DNA of 61,167 nt from CAMAVH01 sp036500145 (GTDB lineage Bacteria; Pseudomonadota; Alphaproteobacteria; SMXQ01), in the NCBI GenBank assembly GCA_036500145.1, contig DASYCO010000038.1, positions 1 through 61,167 of the forward strand, written 5' to 3'. Every line of letters begins with the position of its first letter. Position 1 is the stretch's first letter. Made by a program: the position numbers and the translations under genes. Shown piece after piece: positions 43,019 to 51,482 of this stretch. Below the pieces are notes generated by a model. The model was not told where the DNA came from. It saw nothing but the letters and a program-made list of their open reading frames with translations, and did not search any database.

Positions 43019-45406
43019 ATGCAGGATTTCGATTCTCACGACAGCCGCCCCTGGCGCTATTCGCTCGTCGAAGGCAACAGGCCGTCTCGGCATGGCGAGC
43101 GCGAAATCGATCATTACGCGCAGGGCTACGATGAACGGTTCCGCCCCGACCGCCCGCAGCCGCCCGGCTACGGCGGCGGCTATGGCGGCGGAGGCTATGG
43201 CGGCGGAGGTTACGGCGGCGGTGGCTATGGCGGCGGCTATGGGCGTCAGGGCGGCCACGAGCGCAGCCTCGGCGACATTTTCAACAGCCTCTGGCGGCGC
43301 AAGTTCGCCATACTGGGCGGCATGCTTGCCGCGGCGGTCGTCGCCTACGTCGTCGCCAGCTCCATGACGCCGCGCTATGCCACAAGCGGCATGCTGGCCG
43401 TGGAGACCCGGCCCCTTTTCATCCCGCAGATCGGCGTGCAGCCTCAGCCTTGGGCGCCTGACATCTCGATCCCGCGCACGGAAGTGCAAGTCTTGCGCTC
43501 GCGCGACCTCATAGAGACGGTCGCCCGCAAGCTGAACCTCGACCGCGATCCGGAATTCAATCCCTATGCGCAGGAGCCGTCCTTCTTCAAGCGCATCACC
43601 GGCGGCATCGCGTCGGCGGTGCGCGACGTCGGCGCCACGCTGGGCCTGGTCAAGCCCGCGTCGAGCCAGGCGCCCAATGACGACGCCGTCTGGTCCGCCG
43701 TCGTCGACAACGTGCTGGACAGGCTCACCATCGGCACGGACGGGCGCAGCTACGCCATCTACGTGAACTTCGAGAGCGAGAGCCCTGAGCTGAGCTCGAC
43801 CATCACCAACGCCCTCATGCAAGGCTTCATCGCCAAGCAGATCGAGACCTCCAACCAGACGCTGATGGATGCCAACGGCTGGATCAAGCAGCGCTCCGTC
43901 GAGCTGCTGAAGGACGTCGAGGACGCCAACAAGAAGATCCAGGACTACCGCGTGAGCCACGGCCTGGTGGAAACCCGCGCCGGCACGGTCAGCTCCCAGC
44001 AGCTGAACGAGATCAACACGCAGCTCAGCACGGCCCAGGCCGACCTCGCCCAGGCGGAGGCCCGCTACCAGCAGGCGCAGACGGAATCCTCGCAGTCGAA
44101 CTCCAGCTCGACCGCCATGGAAGTGCTGTCCTCGCCCCTCATCCAGCGCCTGCGCGAACGCGAGGCAGAGGCCGCCCAGAAGCAGGCCGAGATGTCGTCT
44201 CGCCTGGCGCCGGCGCATCCGCAGCGCAAGGCGGTGGCGCAGGAGCTGTCGACCCTGCGCGCCCAGATCAACACCGAGATCGGCAAGATCCTGAAGTCCC
44301 TGCAGAGCCAAGTCACCATCGCACGCTCGCGCGAGCAGTCGCTCTCGCGCCAGCAGGCGTCGCTGCAGAGCCGCGCCACGACGTCGGCGGGTTCGGAGAT
44401 CGAGCTGAACCAGCTCACGCAGGAGGCCGAGACGAAGCGCAACGTCTACCAGAACTTCCTGGCGACGGCGCAGCAGACGGCCGAGCCGTCGCGCATCAAT
44501 CAGGCCAATTCGCGCATCGTGTCCGCGGCGCCGACGCCGATCCTGCCGTCCAGCCCGAACAAGAAGCTGATCGTCATGGGCGGCGTGCTGATCGGCTTCC
44601 TGCTGACCTCCGCGCTGACCCTGCTGTTCGGCGACCTGAACCGCGGCTTCGAGCGTTCGGACGACATCGAGGACACGCTCGGCCTGCCCGTGCTGGGCGC
44701 CCTGCCCCTCTTCCGCCGCCGGCGCTCCAACCAACGCGGGCTCGACCAGTCCATCGTCGGCCAGCCGCATGAATCCGTCATCGCCGAGACCTTGCGCGGC
44801 ATCCGCATCGCCCTCGGCTGCCGGCGCGCCAGCGGCCGCTGCAAGGTGATCCTCGTCACCTCGTCGCAGCCCGGCGAAGGCAAGACGACCTTCACCAGCT
44901 CCCTCGGCGCCGTCGCCGCCCAGGACGGCCTGCGCGTGCTGATCGTCGATTCGGACCTGCGCCGCCCGCAGTTCCACCGCATGTTCAAGGCGGAACCCGG
45001 CCCAGCCCTGCAGGACGTGCTGGAAGGCACGCAGAGCCTGGCGAGCGTCGTGCGCACCGATCCGGAATCGGGCGCGCATTGCCTCACGACGCAGGAACGG
45101 CTCGACCATCCGGTGAATCTGCTGACCTCCGTGCACTGGAACAGCTTCCTGCAGCAGGCGCGCGGCAGCTACGACCTGATCATCCTGGACTCGCCGCCGG
45201 TGATGCATGTCGCCGACGCGCTGACCCTGGCGGACCACGTCGACTCGGCGATCTTCGTCATCGCGCATGGCTCTACGCCGCGCCGCACGGTCGAGGAAGC
45301 GCTCAAGCGCTTCAAGACCACCGGCCGGCAGATCTCCGGCGTGGTGCTGTCGAAGGTGCCGGCCCTGCAGGTGTCGCACACCTACTACAGCGGCTACGCG
45401 GCCTGA
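43019..45406 (+). CDS. Wzc/GumC-like polysaccharide copolymerase with BY-kinase domain
   Basis: A 795-residue inner-membrane protein. In order: a hydrophilic N-terminus with a Gly/Tyr-rich repeat (50-76), transmembrane helix 1 (about 96-115), a Wzz periplasmic domain with long coiled coil (about 120-510), helix 2 (about 516-538) and a cytoplasmic BY-kinase. The kinase has Walker A SSQPGEGKTT (about 613-623), Walker A' VLIVDSDLRRP and Walker B LIILDSPPV. Only a short Tyr cluster remains at the C-terminus (YYSGY). AAAGG precedes the ATG at 43019. It controls chain length and assembly with the Wza-like protein. It is divergent from the glycosyltransferase operon across 256 bases. Confidence 0.92.
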   Translation: MQDFDSHDSRPWRYSLVEGNRPSRHGEREIDHYAQGYDERFRPDRPQPPGYGGGYGGGGYGGGGYGGGGYGGGYGRQGGHERSLGDIFNSLWRRKFAILGGMLAAAVVAYVVASSMTPRYATSGMLAVETRPLFIPQIGVQPQPWAPDISIPRTEVQVLRSRDLIETVARKLNLDRDPEFNPYAQEPSFFKRITGGIASAVRDVGATLGLVKPASSQAPNDDAVWSAVVDNVLDRLTIGTDGRSYAIYVNFESESPELSSTITNALMQGFIAKQIETSNQTLMDANGWIKQRSVELLKDVEDANKKIQDYRVSHGLVETRAGTVSSQQLNEINTQLSTAQADLAQAEARYQQAQTESSQSNSSSTAMEVLSSPLIQRLREREAEAAQKQAEMSSRLAPAHPQRKAVAQELSTLRAQINTEIGKILKSLQSQVTIARSREQSLSRQQASLQSRATTSAGSEIELNQLTQEAETKRNVYQNFLATAQQTAEPSRINQANSRIVSAAPTPILPSSPNKKLIVMGGVLIGFLLTSALTLLFGDLNRGFERSDDIEDTLGLPVLGALPLFRRRRSNQRGLDQSIVGQPHESVIAETLRGIRIALGCRRASGRCKVILVTSSQPGEGKTTFTSSLGAVAAQDGLRVLIVDSDLRRPQFHRMFKAEPGPALQDVLEGTQSLASVVRTDPESGAHCLTTQERLDHPVNLLTSVHWNSFLQQARGSYDLIILDSPPVMHVADALTLADHVDSAIFVIAHGSTPRRTVEEALKRFKTTGRQISGVVLSKVPALQVSHTYYSGYAA
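43166..43246 (+). repeat. In-frame tandem repeat coding for Gly-Tyr-rich segment
   Basis: About five imperfect 15-base units of the form GG(C/T)TA(T/C)GGCGGCGG(C/A) encode repeated GGYGG with six tyrosines. The units differ at third positions, so the peptide is conserved more than the DNA. This is a likely site of slippage between strains. Confidence 0.8.
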
Positions 45407-45422
45407 GCTTGGCCCATGCGTC

Positions 45423-46877
45423 CTAGGATGGCTTGACGCCCCGGAGCCCCGCGAGCACGAACTCGTAGAGACGCCCCACGGCGGGGCGGCAGGCCACGAG
45501 GACGATCGCGCCGTAGATGACCGCCCCCAGCGGGACCATCACCAGCAGCGCAGCCAACGCCGGATAGCCGTGCAGCACCTCGTGCCACAGCCAGGCGAGG
45601 CTCGCCGCCATGAAGACGGTGGCGCAGAGCGGCACCGTCACCTTGCGGAACAGCGTGCCGACGGAGATGCCCAGCACCTTCCAGGCGACGAAGAGCAGCG
45701 CCGGGCCGGTCAAGGCGACGCGGCTGGCCCAGAGCAGCGCCGCGCCGAGCGCATCTGACGGATGCAGGATGAAGAGTCCGCCGATGGCGAAGGAAAAGCT
45801 CACCAGGCTGAGGCTGAAGATCACGCCCGGCCGGCCGGCGGCCATGATCGCCGTATGGGCGAAGAGCATGACGAACTGCATCATGGCCGCCACGGCCAGG
45901 ACCTGGATCAGCGGCACCGCCGGCAGCCATTGCTCGCCGAGCACCAGCAGCACGACAGGGGCCGCGCAGACGGCGAGCCCTGCGAAGATCGGCGGCACCG
46001 ACAGGGCGGAGAACTCGTTGGTGACGTAGAAGGCCCGGTTAAAGTCGGCCCGGTCGTTCTGACGCCTGGAGAAGAAAGGCAATGCGAGGTTGTAGGCGGC
46101 CCCCGCCAGAAGGTCGTAGAGGGTGTCGACGCAGCGCTGGGCGATGTTGAGATAGCCGACGGTCGCGACGCCGAGGAAGTAGCCCACAAGCAACGTGAAC
46201 AGCCGCACGCTGCTGATCCAGACGATGCGGCTGCCGACCGACAAGGCGCCGTAGGACACCAGCTCGCGCAGGCGCTGCCAGGAGAAGCGCCAAGCCGGGC
46301 GGAACGGGCAGGCCGGCCAGACCAGGACGCAGTTGATCGTCGCCTGAAGGATGTATTGGACGATGAGCGCCCAGATCCCGTAGCCCAGGGCGGCCAGGCC
46401 GATGCCCGCCAGGGCGCCGCCGAGCCGGCCGTAGAGCGAGCGCAGCGCCAGCTGCTTGAACAGGAATTCGCGCCGCAGCACCGCGATGGGCACGCTGCCG
46501 ATGCCGGTCATGGCCAAGCCGAAGGACACGACGCGCAGCAGGTCGGTCAGCTGCGGGCTGTGGAAGGCCTTGGCCAGGAAGGGCGCCCCGATCCAGCAGC
46601 CGGCCACGAACAGCAGGCTGAGGCCCAGGCAGGCCCAGAAGGCCGTGTGCAGGTGGTCCTGCTCGAGCTTCTCGCGCTGCACGATCGCGTCGTGCAGGCT
46701 CGTCTCGACGACCACCGTCAGCACCTGGACGACGCCAAGCGCCAGGGACACCAGGCCCAGTTCGGCGGGCCCGACGAGGCGGGCGACGACAAAAAGGACG
46801 ATGAGGGAAAGGATGGAGAGCCCCCCGCTCTCGACCAAGGCCCATATCAGAGATCGGCCGGCATGAGGCTTCTGCAT
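45423..46877 (-). CDS. Wzx-type polysaccharide flippase (MOP superfamily)
   Basis: A 484-residue protein with about 12-14 membrane helices and the PST/oligosaccharide flippase N-terminus (LIWALVESGGLSILSLIVLFVVARLVGPAELG), where 'ARLLGPAEFG' is typical of the family. It should move lipid-linked repeat units across the inner membrane for polymerisation by the Wzy-like protein encoded at 49.6-50.9 kb. It converges with the copolymerase gene, stops separated by only 16 bases. The region before the ATG is pyrimidine-rich, without a clear ribosome site. Confidence 0.87.
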   Translation of the reverse strand: MQKPHAGRSLIWALVESGGLSILSLIVLFVVARLVGPAELGLVSLALGVVQVLTVVVETSLHDAIVQREKLEQDHLHTAFWACLGLSLLFVAGCWIGAPFLAKAFHSPQLTDLLRVVSFGLAMTGIGSVPIAVLRREFLFKQLALRSLYGRLGGALAGIGLAALGYGIWALIVQYILQATINCVLVWPACPFRPAWRFSWQRLRELVSYGALSVGSRIVWISSVRLFTLLVGYFLGVATVGYLNIAQRCVDTLYDLLAGAAYNLALPFFSRRQNDRADFNRAFYVTNEFSALSVPPIFAGLAVCAAPVVLLVLGEQWLPAVPLIQVLAVAAMMQFVMLFAHTAIMAAGRPGVIFSLSLVSFSFAIGGLFILHPSDALGAALLWASRVALTGPALLFVAWKVLGISVGTLFRKVTVPLCATVFMAASLAWLWHEVLHGYPALAALLVMVPLGAVIYGAIVLVACRPAVGRLYEFVLAGLRGVKPS

Positions 46878-46963
46878 GGGGAGAGGCTAGCGCCCGGCCC
46901 GGCCGAAAAACAAGCAATCAGGATGTGACATTCGCGGTCCGGCGGGCCCGCCAACAGGTCAGG

Positions 46964-47104
46964 CTAGAACAGCAGGCCGATGAGAAAGCCGAAGATCATC
47001 GAGGTCACGGCGACGACGCCGATCACCACCACGATGCCGGACCCGGGGGCGGCCTCAGGCCGTCCATCCGATGGAACTTTCGCGAACGAGTCGGTGTCTT
47101 TCAT
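46964..47104 (-). CDS. Small single-helix membrane protein (hypothetical)
   Basis: Open frame for 46 residues from the ATG at 47104: a hydrophilic first half (KDTDSFAKVPSDGRPEAAPG) and a C-terminal transmembrane helix (GIVVVIGVVAVTSMIFGFLI). It lies 86 bases upstream of the flippase gene on the same strand. The composition and the charged-then-hydrophobic layout look protein-like, but the ribosome site is weak. Possibly a small subunit or regulator of the polysaccharide machinery. I do not recognise a family. Confidence 0.4.
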   Translation of the reverse strand: MKDTDSFAKVPSDGRPEAAPGSGIVVVIGVVAVTSMIFGFLIGLLF

Positions 47105-47369
47105 AGGGCCAAAGCTGGTGATTTGCTGTGACGCTTTTTCAGCGGGAACAGGACGATACCAAAGGATAGAGCGCAAGGCTAAATCATTCAAAAGGCGCGA
47201 CAAGACAGTAGCTTGTTACCGTTTCGGGAACGCATGTGCTGCACTGCACACACAAAAAAACCACGATACGCACACGTCGTTTTGGAGTGCCGAACGCGCA
47301 TGATCTGCGTTGACGGATCACGGAAGGCAGCGGCATCCCCTCTGCCCAAGTTCCACCCACGGAGGTCAC

Positions 47370-48311
47370 ATGCTCAACTTGCTCGCTCGCCCCCGCGAAC
47401 CGAATTACGAGAGCTGCATTCCTTCGCCCCGCGCCCGGCAGGCCCCCGCGACGCCGGCTGGCAAGCCCGCCGCCAGCCAGAGGCTCGCAAAGAAGATTCG
47501 CCGAGCCCGTGAACAGGAAAAAATTCAGGCCCGCGCTGCGTTGAAGCGCGGCAGCGTGCCGCAAACCACTGAGGCCGCAGCCGCCGAGGTCGAGGCCGAA
47601 GTCGTCGTGATAGCGCCTGAGGTGATGGTGCCCGAAATGCCCCTGCCCGGCGCTCCCGCGGCCCGCGCCGTCAATGAGGGCTGGATCTCGGCCATGCGGC
47701 CCGCTTCCTCGCGCACCAAGCGAGTGTTTGACCTCATCGGCGCCAGCTGCTGCCTGGTCGCCCTGGCCCCCGTGATGCTGTCGCTTGCCTTTCTCGTCAA
47801 GCGCGACGGCGGACCGGCGATCTTCGGCCACCGCCGCATCGGCACCGACGGCAAGACCTTCTTCTGCCTGAAGTTCCGCAGCATGTGCGTCGACGCCCAG
47901 GAGCGCCTGGAAGAACATCTGGCGAGCCATCCCGAAGCGCGCGTCGAATGGGAGCGCGACTTCAAGCTGCGCGACGATCCGCGCGTGACCGCGCTCGGCA
48001 GCCTGCTGCGACGCACCAGCCTCGACGAGCTGCCGCAGCTCCTCAACGTCATCCGTGGCGAGATGAGCCTCGTCGGGCCGCGCCCCATCGTCGCCGACGA
48101 GATTCCGCGCTACGGCGACTACTTCAACGCCTACCGCGACTGCCGCCCCGGCATCACCGGCCTGTGGCAGATCAGCGGCCGCAACGACGTCAACTACCGC
48201 ACCCGCATCCGGCTCGACAGCTTCTACGCCACCCGCTGGACCTTCATGAAGGACGTGGCGATCCTCATGCGCACTGTCGGCGTCGTGCTGCGCCGCTCCG
48301 GCGCCTACTGA
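47370..48311 (+). CDS. Undecaprenyl-phosphate sugar phosphotransferase (priming enzyme, ExoY/WcaJ-like)
   Basis: A 313-residue enzyme: about 110 low-complexity residues (Arg/Lys then Ala/Glu/Pro-rich), one membrane helix (FDLIGASCCLVALAPVMLSL) and the catalytic bacterial sugar transferase domain. Motifs are KFRSMCVDAQERL, RRTSLDELPQLLNVIRGEMS, LVGPRP and GITGLWQISGR. It transfers a sugar-1-phosphate to undecaprenyl phosphate to start the repeat unit. GGAGG lies five bases before the ATG at 47370. The 265 bases before it, up to the small membrane-protein gene, hold its promoter and no other gene. Confidence 0.9.
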   Translation: MLNLLARPREPNYESCIPSPRARQAPATPAGKPAASQRLAKKIRRAREQEKIQARAALKRGSVPQTTEAAAAEVEAEVVVIAPEVMVPEMPLPGAPAARAVNEGWISAMRPASSRTKRVFDLIGASCCLVALAPVMLSLAFLVKRDGGPAIFGHRRIGTDGKTFFCLKFRSMCVDAQERLEEHLASHPEARVEWERDFKLRDDPRVTALGSLLRRTSLDELPQLLNVIRGEMSLVGPRPIVADEIPRYGDYFNAYRDCRPGITGLWQISGRNDVNYRTRIRLDSFYATRWTFMKDVAILMRTVGVVLRRSGAY

Positions 48312-48358
48312 GCCGGCGCGCGGATTGAATCTCTCCAACGTGCCGTGACGGGTGCCGC

Positions 48359-49567
48359 ATGAAGATCGCCCTCATCGACCCCTCGCTCTTCACCTGGCCC
48401 TACGACCGCGAACTGGCCGGCGCCATGGTCGAGTTGGGAAACGACGTCCGCCTCTTCGGCAAGGCGCTGCCGCCTGACGATCCGCGCTGCGACGACCCCG
48501 TCTTCAGGCCGCTGTTCTATCGCTCCCTGCAAGCTGGCCCTTTGGCGCAACTGCCTCCGGCTGCGGCGCGCATCTGGAAGGGCCTCTCCCACGTCGGCTC
48601 CATGCGGCGGCTGGCGCGAACGCTCGCCGTCTGGCGGCCCGACGCCATCCATTTCCAGTGGCTGCCCCTGCCTGTCGTCGATGCGCGTTTCCTCGCGGGC
48701 TTCCGGCGCATGGCGCCGCTGGTGCTGACCGTGCACGACAGCTTGCCCTTCAATGGCACGCCCGGCTCCAGCCTGCAGAATCTCGGCGCCGTCGACATCT
48801 GGCGCGCCTTCGACCGCCTGATCGTCCATACCCGCCAGGGCGAGGCGCGTCTCCTCGAGCAAGGCATTCCCGCCGCCCGCATCGCGCGCATTCCCCATGG
48901 CCTCCTGCATAGCGGCGAACAGGCCGCCCCGGCAGCTAGGCCACAGGCCGCGACAGGGCCAGTCGAATTCCTGCTGTTCGGCAAGATCAAGCATTACAAG
49001 GGTGTCGACGTCATCATCCGCGCCCTCGCCCGGCTGCCCGAATCCGTGCGCCGCCAATGCCGCGTGCGGATCGCCGGCAAGCCCTACATGGACACCGCCC
49101 CCCTCCTCGCGCTCGCCCGCGAACTCGGCGTCGCCGACGTGATCCAGTTCGATTTCCGCTTCGTGCCGGACGCGGAACTGGCCAGCCTCATGACGCAGGC
49201 CGACGCGCTGCTCTTTCCCTACCGCGAGATCGAGGCGAGCGGCGTGCTGATGGCCACCATCGCCCATGGCCGCCCGCTGATCGCCTCGCGGCTTGGGGCT
49301 TTCGGCGAACTGATCCAGGACGGCGACAGCGGCTTCCTCGTGCCGCCGGAGGACGACGGCGCCCTCGCCGTCGCCATGGAGCGCTTCATCCTCGACGCCG
49401 AACTGCGCCGGACCGCCACGGCCGGCATGCTGCGCCTGCGCGATTCGATCCCCAGCTGGAAAGAGATCGCGCAGCGGACCGTCACGAGCTACCAAGCCCT
49501 CGCCGACGCGCGGCAACCCGCCTGGCAGCCAACGGCCGCCGCCGGCGAGCGAGCGAGCGTCGCCTGA
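48359..49567 (+). CDS. Glycosyltransferase family 4 (GT-B fold)
   Basis: A 402-residue GT-B enzyme. The N-terminal half has MKIALIDPSLFTWPYDRELA and LTVHDSLPFN. The C-terminal half carries the donor-binding pattern LLFGKIKHYKGVDVIIRAL and the EX7E-like YREIEASGVLMATIAHGRPL, followed by DGDSGFLVPPEDDGAL. Likely a retaining transferase acting on the lipid-linked intermediate. It begins 47 bases after the priming enzyme gene in the same direction, with a weak ribosome site. It converges with the Wzy-like gene. Confidence 0.87.
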   Translation: MKIALIDPSLFTWPYDRELAGAMVELGNDVRLFGKALPPDDPRCDDPVFRPLFYRSLQAGPLAQLPPAAARIWKGLSHVGSMRRLARTLAVWRPDAIHFQWLPLPVVDARFLAGFRRMAPLVLTVHDSLPFNGTPGSSLQNLGAVDIWRAFDRLIVHTRQGEARLLEQGIPAARIARIPHGLLHSGEQAAPAARPQAATGPVEFLLFGKIKHYKGVDVIIRALARLPESVRRQCRVRIAGKPYMDTAPLLALARELGVADVIQFDFRFVPDAELASLMTQADALLFPYREIEASGVLMATIAHGRPLIASRLGAFGELIQDGDSGFLVPPEDDGALAVAMERFILDAELRRTATAGMLRLRDSIPSWKEIAQRTVTSYQALADARQPAWQPTAAAGERASVA

Positions 49568-49592
49568 ACGCATTTCCGAACCGATAGCGGCT

Positions 49593-50879
49593 TCAGTCGG
49601 GAATCTGCCTGCTCGCGAAGAAGCGGCGCGGCCGCATCGCGTTTGGCCAGACCGTCAGCGCGACGAACAGGAAATGCATGATGGGATTGAGCAGGTAGCC
49701 GCCGAGGAACAGGCACAAGACCAGCAGCGCCGTGGCCAGGCCCTTGTTGGCGGCGCCCTTGAAGAAGGCCGCCACCACATAGAGGATCACCAGCGCGCCG
49801 GCGATGACGCCATATTCGACGACGGCCTTGATCCAGGTCGGGTCATGGGCGGCGTAGCCCTTGTAGCTGGACTCGGCGATGATCTTGTCGATCGAGCCCG
49901 GCCCGAGGCCGAACAGCACCGCCGACGGCGTTTCCATGAAATCCCGGAACAGGTAGAACGGCGACACGAAGCGCGCGAAGCCGCTCGATTCGGGCGCCGA
50001 GAACTCGCCCAGGCGGTTCACCATCGTGTCCAGGTTCAGGCTGGCGGCGGCCGCCATCAGGATGACGACGCCAACGGCACCGATGAGGAAGATCGTCGGG
50101 TTGCCGCGCCGCCACAGGATATAGGGCAGGAACAGGCCCATCAGCAGCAGCCCCGTGCCCGAATAGGACACGACCATGGCGGCGGCGTAGAGCGCCAGCC
50201 GCGACAGGCGCTGCTCGCGCAGCAGCTCGAGGATGAGGGCGACGGCGAGGAACTGCGAGAAGAACGACGGCTCCAGGAAGAAGACGCCGTTGCTCTTGAC
50301 GATGGCCGAGCCGTAGGTCAGCGGGATGATGACGTTGTAGAGGTCGCCGAAGAGGAACGGCTTCGGCACGAAGGTCTCGAGCGGGAAGACCAGCGACTGC
50401 GGCAGCACGAACTGCAGGCAGAATTGGGCCAGGCCGCAGCCGGCGGCGATCGCCATCAGGTTGCCGTAGATGTGGAGGATCTCCTCCCCTTCGCCGTCGC
50501 GGAAGCGCAGCTTGAAGACGTACAGCACGTAGATGGTGAAGAGGTAGAAGAATGACGTGAGGGACGCCGACGAGCCCGAATGGAGCATCGACAGGGTCAG
50601 GCTGGCCATGACCAGCAGGAAGAAGACGCAGAGCTCGACATTGAGGACGATGCGCCGGCGCAGCATCAGGAACAGCAGCGCGCCATAGCCGACCGGAAAG
50701 GCCAGGGGCAGCTGCTCCGCCCCGAACGGCACCGCCAGGCGTTGCAGGAAGATGCAGCCGACCAAGACCGCGGTGACTCCCGACAGGGTCGTATGGTCAA
50801 GCTGCGCGCGGGGGATCGCCGGCATCCGCAGGTGGAGCGGATTGCCTCGCCTGGGAAGCCGGCTGATCTCGGTGGACAT
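49593..50879 (-). CDS. Wzy-like polysaccharide polymerase / O-antigen ligase family
   Basis: A 428-residue membrane protein with about 10-12 helices and one large periplasmic loop (about 285-345). The loop contains FGLGPGSIDKI and AAHDPTWIKAVVEYGVIAG, the pattern seen in the O-antigen ligase/polymerase (Wzy_C-like) region, including a conserved 'HN/HD' before the last helices. It should polymerise flipped repeat units. It is followed upstream in the same operon by the Wza-like and outer-membrane protein genes, 30 bases away. No strong ribosome site precedes the ATG. Confidence 0.83.
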   Translation of the reverse strand: MSTEISRLPRRGNPLHLRMPAIPRAQLDHTTLSGVTAVLVGCIFLQRLAVPFGAEQLPLAFPVGYGALLFLMLRRRIVLNVELCVFFLLVMASLTLSMLHSGSSASLTSFFYLFTIYVLYVFKLRFRDGEGEEILHIYGNLMAIAAGCGLAQFCLQFVLPQSLVFPLETFVPKPFLFGDLYNVIIPLTYGSAIVKSNGVFFLEPSFFSQFLAVALILELLREQRLSRLALYAAAMVVSYSGTGLLLMGLFLPYILWRRGNPTIFLIGAVGVVILMAAAASLNLDTMVNRLGEFSAPESSGFARFVSPFYLFRDFMETPSAVLFGLGPGSIDKIIAESSYKGYAAHDPTWIKAVVEYGVIAGALVILYVVAAFFKGAANKGLATALLVLCLFLGGYLLNPIMHFLFVALTVWPNAMRPRRFFASRQIPD

Positions 50880-50909
50880 GGGCGCGCCCGGGGCGCTCGC
50901 CCGGCCCCG

Positions 50910-51482
50910 TCAGAACCAGCGCGCGGGAACGATGACGATGTCGCCCGGCTGCAGGTAGGAGTTCTGCTGGGCGACCTTGGTGTCCTTGTCGCTGTCGCCC
51001 GGCCGCATGACCGAGATGCCTTTGGTCTGGGCGCGATAGGTATACCCGCCTGCCAGGGCGACGGCGTTCAGCACCGTGGCGCCCGCGCGGTAGGGATAGG
51101 CGCCCGGCTTGGCCACTTCGCCGAGGATGTAGACCGAGCGGTATTCGACGACGCTGACGTTGACCTGGGGATTTTCCAGGCTGCTCTTCAGCTTCGCCTG
51201 CAGCGCCTGCTCCGCTTCCGCCGGGGTCATCTTGTTGACGCTGACGCGGCCGGCCAGCGGCAGCGACACATTGCCGCCGTCGTCGACCTCGTATTCGCCG
51301 GCGATGGACTGCTCGCCGTAGACGTTGACCGCGATGCGGTCGCCCGCACCCAGGCGGTAGGCCTGCGGCGGCGAGGATTCCAGCGGAGGCCGGCTGCCCG
51401 CGTCGGAGCAGGCCGCCACGCCCAGAAACAGCATCGAAATCGCCAAGACATTGCGTAAGCCTGAAGAGCGGATCGTCGCCAT
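50910..51482 (-). CDS. Wza/BexD-like polysaccharide export lipoprotein
   Basis: A 190-residue protein with a lipoprotein signal (VLAISMLFLGVAAC, lipidated Cys25), a Poly_export domain (YRLGAGDRIAVNVYGEQSIAGEY, then VSLPLAGRVSVNKMTPAEAE) and an SLBB-like segment (VYILGEVAKPGAYPYRAG). It forms the outer-membrane/periplasmic secretion ring with the Wzc-like protein. At 190 residues it lacks the C-terminal transmembrane helix of E. coli Wza, as in other short exporters. Its ATG overlaps the upstream gene's stop by one base (TGATG), so it is coupled to the beta-barrel gene. Confidence 0.9.
   Translation of the reverse strand: MATIRSSGLRNVLAISMLFLGVAACSDAGSRPPLESSPPQAYRLGAGDRIAVNVYGEQSIAGEYEVDDGGNVSLPLAGRVSVNKMTPAEAEQALQAKLKSSLENPQVNVSVVEYRSVYILGEVAKPGAYPYRAGATVLNAVALAGGYTYRAQTKGISVMRPGDSDKDTKVAQQNSYLQPGDIVIVPARWF

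Noticed and set aside
43166..43246. CRISPR-like repeat array
   Set aside because: The repeats are short, contiguous, without spacers and in frame with a protein-coding gene, so this is a coding tandem repeat.
42965..45379. A minus-strand open frame of about 800 codons opposite the Wzc-like gene
   Set aside because: It is the complement of a clear coding frame, has low-complexity Arg/Leu/Ala/Asp composition, and no motif or ribosome site.
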